Below, piece by piece: positions 1 to 5,850 of a stretch of DNA of 9,919 nt; the first letter of the stretch is position 1; the number at the start of each line of letters is the position of its first letter. Origin of the DNA: JANNAV01 sp031384695 (GTDB lineage: Bacteria > Pseudomonadota > Alphaproteobacteria > Rhodobacterales > Rhodobacteraceae). The position numbers were made by a program, and so were the translations under genes. The notes below the pieces were generated by a model, which saw only the letters and a program-made list of their open reading frames with translations, was not told where the DNA came from and made no database searches. Location: the NCBI GenBank assembly GCA_031384695.1, contig JANNAV010000029.1:1-9919 (forward strand), given 5' to 3'.

Positions 1-1334
1 GCGCCAAACTGCGCCCCCAAAGCCGCCACCCGCCCATGCACCGCCGACAGCTTTTTCCCCCGCCCCTCAGGCCAGAAGTGGTGCGGAAAATGCATGGCAT
101 ATTCATGCCCATACACCTCCATGCCCTTTTTCACGCAATAATCCGCATCTTCAAAGCCGGTAAAGCGGCGCGGATCACAAGACCACATATCCCATTCGGT
201 TGCCCCTTCGGTGATCCATTCCGCCAGCACCTTGCCCGCACCGCCCGCCTGACAAATGCCGAAGGTGAACACACAAGCCTCGAACGCATTCGGCACGCCG
301 GGCATCGGCCCGATCAACGGGTTGCCATCGGGAGTATAAGGGATCGGCCCGTTGATCACCTTGGTCAGCGGCGCTTTCTCCAACAGCGGCACCCGCGCCA
401 TCGCGTCATTGATGTACCACTCCAGCCGCTCCAGATCGTCGGGGAACAACTGGAACGAAAAATCCTCGGGGAAGGGATCATCGGCACTTATCCAATGGGC
501 TTTGCAGTTCCGCTCATAAGGCCCAAGGTTGAAGCCGCCCTTTTCCTGCCGCAGATAATAGCTGCTGTCCACATCGCGCAACAGCGGCAGCTTGTGGCCC
601 ACCGCCTTGGTGCGCGCCTCCACCTCGGGCACAGTATCGAACAGCATGTACTGGTGGCTCATCACCATCATCGGCACGTCGCGGCCAAACCATTTGCCCA
701 CTTCCGCCGCATAATACCCCGCCGCGTTCACCACATATTCGCAGCGGATATCGCCCTTGTGGGTCTGCACCACCCAATCCTTGCCCTCGCGCCGCACACC
801 GGTGGCCGGGCAAAACCGCTCGATCCGCGCCCCCAAAGCCCGCGCGCCCTTGGCCAGCGCCTGCGTCAACTGTGCCGGATCAATATCGCCGTCATTGGGA
901 TCAAACAAAGCGCCGGTCAGGCCATGGGTTTCGACAAACGGGTAATAGTCCTTGATCTGCTCCGGCGTCAGGATTTTCAGATCCATCCCCTGATAGCGGC
1001 CCATGCCCACCACCCGCAGAAACTCCTGCAGGCGCTCGGCAGAGTGCGCCAACCGGATGGAGCCGGTGACATTGTAGTTCATCGGGTAATCCACAGCCTC
1101 GCCCAGCGTGCGGTACAACTCCGCCGAATAACGCTGCATGTTCATGATCGACCAGCTGCTGCTGAACGTCGGCACATTGCCCGCCGCATGCCAGGTAGAA
1201 CCCGCCGTCAGCTCGTTCTTCTCCAGCAGCACACAGTTCGTCCACCCCGCCTTGCACAGATGATAAAGCGCCGATGCGCCAACCGCCCCGCCGCCGATGA
1301 TGACAACGCGCGCAAAGGTGGGGAAATCAGCCAT
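1..1334 (-). CDS. FAD-dependent oxidoreductase, dimethylglycine/sarcosine dehydrogenase type (N-terminal part, cut by window edge)
   Basis: The N-terminal 444 residues of a leftward gene are visible; the rest lies beyond base 1. The protein opens with a Rossmann FAD-binding stretch (VVIIGGGAVGASALYHL, residues 10-26), then LLEKNELTAGSTWHAAGN (36-53). The His in the GSTWHAAG motif (His49) matches the histidine that carries covalent FAD in dimethylglycine and sarcosine dehydrogenases. Further on, DPNDGDIDP and the late GPMPGVPNAF and FGICQAGGAGK segments are typical of this DAO-fold family, whose full members are about 800 residues with a C-terminal GcvT-like folate-binding half, not visible here. 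The family oxidatively demethylates N-methylated glycines, often passing the carbon to tetrahydrofolate; the exact substrate cannot be read from this fragment. The ATG at 1334-1332 has a GGAG ribosome-binding site at 1344-1341, six bases upstream. It is divergent from the LysR gene, which is a likely regulator. Confidence 0.85.
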   Translation of the reverse strand, partial: MADFPTFARVVIIGGGAVGASALYHLCKAGWTNCVLLEKNELTAGSTWHAAGNVPTFSSSWSIMNMQRYSAELYRTLGEAVDYPMNYNVTGSIRLAHSAERLQEFLRVVGMGRYQGMDLKILTPEQIKDYYPFVETHGLTGALFDPNDGDIDPAQLTQALAKGARALGARIERFCPATGVRREGKDWVVQTHKGDIRCEYVVNAAGYYAAEVGKWFGRDVPMMVMSHQYMLFDTVPEVEARTKAVGHKLPLLRDVDSSYYLRQEKGGFNLGPYERNCKAHWISADDPFPEDFSFQLFPDDLERLEWYINDAMARVPLLEKAPLTKVINGPIPYTPDGNPLIGPMPGVPNAFEACVFTFGICQAGGAGKVLAEWITEGATEWDMWSCDPRRFTGFEDADYCVKKGMEVYGHEYAMHFPHHFWPEGRGKKLSAVHGRVAALGAQFG

Positions 1335-1381
1335 GATACACTCCGAAGTTTCACCTTCAGTATCACCCGCCATGCGGCCTC

Positions 1382-1396
1382 TTTCAATTCGTGAAA
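1382..1396. promoter_or_regulatory. Candidate LysR-type binding site 1 (TTTCA-N5-TGAAA)
   Basis: A perfect palindrome with 5-base arms and a 5-base spacer that contains the T-N11-A pattern of LysR-family operators (T1383, A1395). It lies in the gap between the divergent oxidoreductase and LysR genes. A related half element, GTTTCAC at 1348-1354, is the inverse of GTGAAAC at 1391-1397, so the same half-site recurs nearer the oxidoreductase start. Binding is inferred, not shown. Confidence 0.5.
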
Positions 1397-1408
1397 CCAG
1401 CCGCTATT

Positions 1409-1425
1409 GATCGGATAACCCGATC
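1409..1425. promoter_or_regulatory. Candidate LysR-type binding site 2 (GATCGG-N5-CCGATC)
   Basis: A perfect palindrome with 6-base arms around ATAAC. It also satisfies T-N11-A (T1411, A1423) and is centred 28 bases from site 1. It ends 18 bases before the LysR start codon, so occupancy could autoregulate the LysR gene. Its arm sequence differs from site 1, so they may not both be bound by the same protein. Confidence 0.45.
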
Positions 1426-1443
1426 TAACGCCAGAGTCCGCCC

Positions 1444-2331
1444 ATGCAAATCGAACTGCTCGATACTTTCCTCGATCTGGTCGAGACCCGCAGCTTTCAC
1501 CGCACTGCCGAACGTCTGGGCGTTACCCAATCCACCGTTTCCGCCCGGCTGCAAACCCTTGAAACTGCGGTATCGGCCCGCCTCTTCACCCGCTCGCGCG
1601 CGGGCACTGATCTTACCACCGAAGGCCAGCGGTTCGAGACCCATGCGCGATCCCTGCGCCATGAATGGAACGAGGCGCGCCGCCGGATTCAAGTGCCCGA
1701 CAATGCCGCCCACCTGATCCGCATCGGCATCCAGAACGATCTGGTCACGCAATATATCGGCGACTGGATTTCGCGCTTTCGCCGGGGCTTCAAGGAAACC
1801 GCGTTTTATGTGGAGCCGGATTACTCCAACCAGATGTGCGCTGACCTCCTGACCGGCGTGCTCGATTTCGCGGTGATGTATGCGCCCAAACCCCACCCCG
1901 ATCTGCATTTCGAGAATGTGGGCGAAGTAGCCTACCGGATGATCAGCGCCGATACCGAAACGCTGGCCGCCGTGCCGGTGGAAACCTTCGTTTTCGCGCA
2001 TTTCTCGCCTGCCTTCGAGAATATGCACCGTCAACTGACCCCCCACCTTGCCAGCGCCCCGGTGTCGGTGGGCCAAAGCGCCGCCGTTGCCTCGCTTTTG
2101 CTGGCGATGGGCGGGGCGGGCTATGTGCTGGAGGGTACGGCCACCAGCATGGTGGCCTCGGGCCGCTTCAAACTGGTGGCCGACGCGCCGGTGCTGCAAC
2201 AGCCGGTCTATGCCGCGATGCACCTGCGCCACCGCATCAACCCTGTGCACATCCGCCTGCGCCGCGGCATCCAGCGCCGCTTTCGCAAGGCCGAGGCCGC
2301 GAAAGCAGATCCTTCAAGCCCAGAAGACTAA
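1444..2331 (+). CDS. LysR-family transcriptional regulator
   Basis: A 295-residue protein, the usual LysR length. The N-terminal winged helix-turn-helix is clear: residues 1-17 (MQIELLDTFLDLVETRS) lead into RTAERLGVTQSTVSARLQTLE (about 20-40), with the recognition helix at QSTVSARLQ, followed by LFTRSRAGTDLTTEG (47-61). The remaining residues (about 90-280) form the periplasmic-binding-protein-like effector domain, seen in strings such as RIGIQNDLVTQYIG and LTGVLDFAVMY. The inducer is unknown. The gene starts 109 bases from the divergent oxidoreductase gene, with two LysR-type palindromes between, so it most likely regulates that gene and itself. The ATG at 1444 is preceded only by a weak AGAG (1433-1436). 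It could instead act on the hut genes, but hut is normally run by HutC, which is present nearby. Confidence 0.9.
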   Translation: MQIELLDTFLDLVETRSFHRTAERLGVTQSTVSARLQTLETAVSARLFTRSRAGTDLTTEGQRFETHARSLRHEWNEARRRIQVPDNAAHLIRIGIQNDLVTQYIGDWISRFRRGFKETAFYVEPDYSNQMCADLLTGVLDFAVMYAPKPHPDLHFENVGEVAYRMISADTETLAAVPVETFVFAHFSPAFENMHRQLTPHLASAPVSVGQSAAVASLLLAMGGAGYVLEGTATSMVASGRFKLVADAPVLQQPVYAAMHLRHRINPVHIRLRRGIQRRFRKAEAAKADPSSPED

Positions 2332-2349
2332 CTAAACCTGTTTCTCTTG

Positions 2350-2375
2350 CCCGATTTGATTTCAATCAAATTGGG
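2350..2375. repeat. Inverted repeat just after the LysR gene
   Basis: Twelve-base arms CCCGATTTGATT (2350-2361) and AATCAAATTGGG (2364-2375) pair across a 2-base centre with a single G-T wobble. The element starts 18 bases after the LysR stop. It lacks a T-run on the + strand, so it may be a terminator of non-classical kind, an RNA-stabilising hairpin or a protein site. Its right arm is shared with the next inverted repeat. Confidence 0.5.
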
Positions 2376-2439
2376 CCGCGCCTGCCTGCCCCCGGCAGGC
2401 GCGATTCTCGCACCCGCCAGACAGGCGCGGCCTGATTTG
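2367..2439. repeat. Long imperfect inverted repeat with a nested hairpin
   Basis: Bases 2367-2388 match the reverse complement of 2418-2439 at 19 of 22 positions. Inside it, GCGCCTGCC (2378-2386) also pairs perfectly with GGCAGGCGC (2394-2402) around a 7-base loop. The two pairings use the same left arm and so exclude each other. A further small hairpin, TTCAG-ATTG-CTGAA, sits at 2448-2461. No coding sequence is credible in this stretch. Its role is unknown; it may be the 3' end of the LysR transcript or the remnant of a small palindromic element. Confidence 0.5.
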
Positions 2440-2503
2440 GCACCCTGTTCAGATTGCTGAATACCCCTTGGTCTACGGCGTTCCGCCTTCAACCAACGAA
2501 CCG

Positions 2504-2528
2504 GAAAACTCTCCCCCGGAGAGTTTTC
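2504..2528. terminator. Bidirectional intrinsic terminator between the LysR gene and hutC
   Basis: Perfect 11-base arms GAAAACTCTCC (2504-2514) and GGAGAGTTTTC (2518-2528) close a 3-base loop. The A-run on one arm and T-run on the other give a TTTT tract at the end of the hairpin in either direction. It sits between two convergent genes, 173 bases after the LysR stop and 21 bases after the hutC stop, so it can end both transcripts. Confidence 0.7.
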
Positions 2529-2548
2529 TGATCGGTCCGCCCCCCCCC

Positions 2549-3232
2549 TCAAACCACCGTCTGCACCTTATAGCCCGGCGCATGCGCCAGCCGCACCAGC
2601 GTGATCGCCCCCTCAGCCGCCCAGGTCGTCCGCTCCGTCACAAACAACGCCACCCCCACCGCCACCCCCAGCACCTCGGCCTCGCGCGCATTCGCCCCCT
2701 CGGCGGAAAACGCGATATCCCCCGCCGCGTAAGACACCTGCGTCACCAGCCACTCATTCACGCTCACCGCCGCGAAATCCGGCAACGGCTGCGGCAGCAC
2801 CGCCCCGTTCAACCAGCGCGTCTCCAGCACGAAGGGCCGCCCGTCCGCCAGATGCAGCGTCTCCAGCCACCAAAGCCACGCCCCCACCGCCAGCCCCAGC
2901 CTTAACGCCACCGGCACCGGCGGCACCGCCTCACGCATCGCCAACAGGTGAAACCCGTGTATCTGCCCCCGCGCCTCGACCTCCAGCCTTATCACCGGAA
3001 TATCCAGCGTCGCCTTGCGCACCGGCAGGCGCACCACCCGCGTGCCCGCCCGCCGCTTGCGCTCCACCACCCCCGCCTGCGCCAGTTCCCGCAGCGCCCG
3101 GTTCACCGTAGCCCGCGCGCAGCCAAACTCCACGGCGAGGGCCTCTTCCGACGGGATCATCGCCCCCAACGGCCAGTCCCGCACCCGGATGCGGCGCAGC
3201 ACTTCGGCCCTGATCGCCTCCCAGCCGTTCAC
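2549..3232 (-). CDS. hutC: HutC, GntR-family histidine-utilisation repressor
   Basis: A 227-residue leftward protein with a GntR winged helix-turn-helix (residues 1-65: WEAIRAEVLRRI, then IPSEEALAVEFGCARATVNRALRELAQAGVVERKRRAGTRV) and a C-terminal UTRA effector domain (about 75-225, with PFVLETRWLN, an NEWLV segment and the ending HAPGYKVQTVV). HutC proteins repress hut operons and are released by urocanate. I chose the GTG at 3232-3230 as the start because it places the conserved NGWEAIRAEV at the N terminus and overlaps the hutF stop (GTGA, four bases), implying translational coupling; upstream in-frame sequence only shadows hutF. The gene lies in the same transcript as hutF, so the repressor is probably autoregulated through the operator near 4604. 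A run of nine C (2540-2548, nine G on the coding strand) directly follows the stop codon. Confidence 0.9.
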   Translation of the reverse strand: MNGWEAIRAEVLRRIRVRDWPLGAMIPSEEALAVEFGCARATVNRALRELAQAGVVERKRRAGTRVVRLPVRKATLDIPVIRLEVEARGQIHGFHLLAMREAVPPVPVALRLGLAVGAWLWWLETLHLADGRPFVLETRWLNGAVLPQPLPDFAAVSVNEWLVTQVSYAAGDIAFSAEGANAREAEVLGVAVGVALFVTERTTWAAEGAITLVRLAHAPGYKVQTVV

Positions 3233-4578
3233 ACCAAACCCCGCAACCGCGCCATCACGCCCCGATACCGCGCCACCACCGCGCCCCGCGCCACATGCCG
3301 CCCGCCGGTCACGATATGCCGCCCCGCCGACCACACCTCCGCCACCATCCGGTCATCGCCCGCGAAAATCCAGGCATCCAGAATGCCGTCGCCCGCCCGC
3401 CCCTCCAGATCCACCGCCGCCATATCCAGCGCCAGCAGATCGGCCCAGGCCCCCACCGCAATCCCCGAACCGCGCCCCGCCGCCTGCGCACCCCCCCGCA
3501 CCGCGCCCTCAAACCGCACCCGCCCCGTTGATCGCCCCGCCTCCGCCAGCATCGCCCGCCCCCGGCCCGCCAGCCGCTGCGAATATTCCAGCAACCGCAA
3601 CTCCTCACTCAGCGAGATCCGCACATTGCTGTCAGACCCCACGCCAAACGCCCCCCCCGCCGCCAGATACCGCACGCCGTCAAATATCCCGTCGCCCAGA
3701 TTGGCCTCGGTGATCGGGCACAACCCCGCCACCGCCCCCGTCCGCGCCATCGCCTCCGTCTCCGCAGGCACCATCTGCGTCGCATGGATCAGGCACCAGC
3801 GCCGATCCACCGGCGCATTGGCCAGCAACCACTCCACCGGCCGCGCCCCCAGATGCGTCTGCACTTCCGCCACCTCGGCCACCTGTTCGGCCACATGGAT
3901 ATGCACCGGGCCGCCCAATCCCGAAACCGCCGCCAACCCCGCCGCCGTCACCGCCCTGAGTGAATGCGGCGCTACCCCCAGCACCGTATCCCCCGGCAAC
4001 CCCGCCAAAACCCGCCCCGCAGCCTGATGCAGCGCCAAAAACCGCTCCACATCATTGCCAAACCGCAACTGCCCGGAACTCAGCGCCCGCCCATCGCAGC
4101 CGCCCCGCTGATACAGCACCGGCAACAGCGTCAGCCCCAGCCCCGTCTCCGCCGCCGCCTGCGCGATCCGCCCCGCCATCTCGGCCAGATCGCTGTAAAC
4201 CCCGCCGCCCGGCGCATGGTGCAGATAGTGAAACTCCGCCACCGCCCCATACCCCGCTTCGGCCATCTCCAGCATCACCATCGCCGCAATCGCCTGCACA
4301 TCGTCGGGGCTCAGGCTTTCCAGAAACCGGTACATGAGGCTGCGCCAACTCCAGAAGCTATCCTGCCCTCCCGCCCCGCGCGCCTCGGTCATCCCCGCCA
4401 TCGCGCGCTGAAACATATGCGAATGCAGGTTCACCGGGGCGCTGAGCAAACAGCCCAACCGCCGCCCCTCGGGCAAAGCCCCCGCCTGCACCGCCACAAT
4501 CCGCCCCGCCTGCACCTCAATGCGCACATCGCGCGCCCAGCCCTCCGGCAACAAAGCGGTATCGGCAAACAGGATCAT
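3229..4578 (-). CDS. hutF: HutF, formimidoylglutamate deiminase
   Basis: A 449-residue amidohydrolase-fold enzyme that converts N-formimino-L-glutamate to N-formyl-L-glutamate and ammonia in the five-step histidine pathway. Metal-site features are visible in order: NLHSHMFQRAMAG with His52 and His54, APHSLRAV with His205, IHVAEQ with His228 and Glu231, and GSDSN with Asp316. LCPITEANLGDG (286-297) and SEELRLLEYSQRL are also HutF-like. The family usually has a PGMPN-like stretch before LHSH; here it reads SAPVN. The ATG at 4578-4576 was chosen because it begins MILFADTALLPEGWARDV, as in the family, and has GAGG at 4589-4586, seven bases upstream. The 20 residues in frame before it would cross the putative operator. 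It is the first gene of a leftward unit with hutC, whose start overlaps its stop. Almost every codon ends in G, unlike the C-ending hutIHU genes. Confidence 0.93.
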   Translation of the reverse strand: MILFADTALLPEGWARDVRIEVQAGRIVAVQAGALPEGRRLGCLLSAPVNLHSHMFQRAMAGMTEARGAGGQDSFWSWRSLMYRFLESLSPDDVQAIAAMVMLEMAEAGYGAVAEFHYLHHAPGGGVYSDLAEMAGRIAQAAAETGLGLTLLPVLYQRGGCDGRALSSGQLRFGNDVERFLALHQAAGRVLAGLPGDTVLGVAPHSLRAVTAAGLAAVSGLGGPVHIHVAEQVAEVAEVQTHLGARPVEWLLANAPVDRRWCLIHATQMVPAETEAMARTGAVAGLCPITEANLGDGIFDGVRYLAAGGAFGVGSDSNVRISLSEELRLLEYSQRLAGRGRAMLAEAGRSTGRVRFEGAVRGGAQAAGRGSGIAVGAWADLLALDMAAVDLEGRAGDGILDAWIFAGDDRMVAEVWSAGRHIVTGGRHVARGAVVARYRGVMARLRGLV

Positions 4579-4591
4579 CGGCAGGCCTCGC

Positions 4592-4622
4592 TTGACAGAG
4601 CTAATATGTGCAGACATATAAG
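4592..4622 (+). promoter_or_regulatory. Candidate hutI promoter (TTGACA / TATAAG)
   Basis: A perfect -35-like TTGACA (4592-4597) and TATAAG (4617-4622, five of six to the -10 consensus) face hutI. The spacer is 19 bases, longer than the ideal 17, so the assignment is tentative. The putative HutC palindrome fills most of this spacer and overlaps the -10, a layout expected for repression. No convincing leftward promoter for hutFC could be picked in the same gap. Confidence 0.35.
4604..4619. promoter_or_regulatory. Putative HutC operator (ATATGT-GCAG-ACATAT)
   Basis: A perfect palindrome with 6-base arms and a 4-base centre in the 72-base gap between the divergent hutF and hutI genes. Its core TGT-N4-ACA has the spacing of the TGTA-N2-TACA type sites described for HutC-like GntR regulators, from memory. 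Its position lets one bound repressor control both hutFC and hutIHU. The assignment to HutC is inferred from location and symmetry. Confidence 0.6.
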
Positions 4623-4630
4623 CATCAAGC

Positions 4631-4639
4631 GCAGACATA
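4631..4639. repeat. Direct repeat of the operator right half (GCAGACATA)
   Basis: GCAGACATA at 4610-4618, the centre and right half of the palindrome, is repeated exactly at 4631-4639. The offset is 21 bases, two helical turns, so both would lie on the same face of the DNA. The left half of a second palindrome is missing. It lies directly before the hutI AAGG ribosome-binding site (4639-4642) and may be a weak second repressor contact. Confidence 0.5.
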
Positions 4640-4650
4640 AGGCAAGCCCC

Positions 4651-5850
4651 ATGCCGATTCTACTCACCAACGCCACCGCCGCGACGATGCAGGGCGGTTA
4701 TGGCCTGATCCCGAATGCCGCCATCGTCATCGAGGCCGACCAGATCGTCTGGATCGGCCCCGAGGCAAACCTGCCCGGCCTGTACACCCACCTTCCCCCG
4801 CACGATCTGCAAAATCGCCTCGTCACCCCCGGCCTGATCGACTGCCACACCCACATCGTCTTTGCAGGCCACCGCGCCCATGAATTCGAGATGCGCCTGA
4901 ACGGGGCCTCCTACGCCGAGATCGCCCGCGCCGGGGGCGGCATCCTCTCCACCGTCACCGCCACCCGCGCCGCATCAGAATCCGACCTCCTCACCGCAGC
5001 CCTCGCCCGCGCCGATCAGATGGCGGCATCCGGCACCACCACCATCGAAGTAAAATCCGGCTACGGCCTCACCCTCGCCTCCGAACTGAAAATGCTCCGC
5101 GTGGCCCGCGCCATCCCCACCCACCGCCGCCTCAGTATCCAAACCACCCACCTCGCCGCCCACGCCATCCCCCCCGAATACACCACCCGCCCCGACGCCT
5201 ATATCGACGAGGTCGCCATCCCCTCGCTGATCGCCGCCCACTCAGAACACCTCGTCGATGCGGTCGATGCGTTCTGTGAATCCATCGCCTTCTCGCCTGC
5301 CCAAGTGGACCGCCTGTTCACCGCCGCCCGCGCCCTCGGCCTGCCCGTCAAACTCCACGCCGAACAACTGTCCGACCTGAACGGCGCCGCCCTCGCCGCC
5401 CGCCACAACGCACTGTCCGCCGACCACCTCGAATACCTCTCCCCCGAAGGCATCCAAGCCATGGCCAGCGCCGGCACCACCGCCGTCATCCTCCCCGGCG
5501 CGTTCTACACCCTGCGCGAAACCCAAATGCCCCCCGTCGCAGAACTGCGCGCAGCCCATATTCCGATGGCCCTCGCCACCGATTGCAACCCCGGCTCCTC
5601 GCCCCTCACCTCGCTGCCCCTCGCCATGAACATGGCCTGCACCCTGTTCCGCATGACCCCGCTTGAGGCGCTGCAAGGCACCACGACAAACGCCGCCCGC
5701 GCCCTCGGCCTTGCAGATCGTGGCACCCTCACCCCCGGCCACCGCGCCGATCTGGCGATCTGGGACGCGCATCACCCCGCCGAACTCAGCTACCTGATCG
5801 GCGCGCCCCCCCTTCACGCCCGCATGACCGGAGGCCAATTTGACACCTGA
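4651..5850 (+). CDS. hutI: HutI, imidazolonepropionase
   Basis: A 399-residue amidohydrolase that hydrolyses 4-imidazolone-5-propionate to N-formimino-L-glutamate, the third step of histidine breakdown in the cytoplasm. The metal-binding GLIDCHTHIVFAG has His66 and His68. KSGYGL (135-140), KLHAEQLS with His236 and Glu239, and ATDCNPGSSP with Asp311 complete the active-site pattern, at spacings consistent with characterised HutI enzymes. Length is normal for the family. The ATG at 4651 begins MPILLTNATA and has AAGG at 4639-4642, eight bases upstream; in-frame sequence further upstream is an antisense shadow of hutF. It is the first gene of the rightward hutIHU unit, and its last 11 bases overlap hutH. 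Codons end overwhelmingly in C. Confidence 0.95.
   Translation: MPILLTNATAATMQGGYGLIPNAAIVIEADQIVWIGPEANLPGLYTHLPPHDLQNRLVTPGLIDCHTHIVFAGHRAHEFEMRLNGASYAEIARAGGGILSTVTATRAASESDLLTAALARADQMAASGTTTIEVKSGYGLTLASELKMLRVARAIPTHRRLSIQTTHLAAHAIPPEYTTRPDAYIDEVAIPSLIAAHSEHLVDAVDAFCESIAFSPAQVDRLFTAARALGLPVKLHAEQLSDLNGAALAARHNALSADHLEYLSPEGIQAMASAGTTAVILPGAFYTLRETQMPPVAELRAAHIPMALATDCNPGSSPLTSLPLAMNMACTLFRMTPLEALQGTTTNAARALGLADRGTLTPGHRADLAIWDAHHPAELSYLIGAPPLHARMTGGQFDT

Noticed and set aside
36..1394. A long rightward open frame of about 450 codons opposite the oxidoreductase gene
   Set aside because: It is rich in Arg, His and Pro with no family pattern, and the leftward frame encodes a clear FAD enzyme with a good ribosome-binding site. 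It is an antisense shadow of GC-rich coding DNA.
1444..2331. LysR protein as a hut regulator (HutR-like)
   Set aside because: It is divergent from the oxidoreductase with palindromes in that gap and separated from hut by a bidirectional terminator, while hut already has HutC.
2540..2548. Run of nine C beside the hutC stop as a phase-variation tract
   Set aside because: It lies after the stop codon, outside the coding frame, so slippage would not alter HutC. It has no evident promoter role.
3233..3334. Upstream extension of HutC in the same frame
   Set aside because: It lies inside hutF and is Gly/Arg-rich without HutC similarity. The GTG at 3232 gives the expected N terminus.
3964..4650. 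An in-frame N-terminal extension of hutI by about 229 codons
   Set aside because: The extension is the antisense of hutF, and MPILLTNATA at 4651 matches the normal family start with its own ribosome-binding site.
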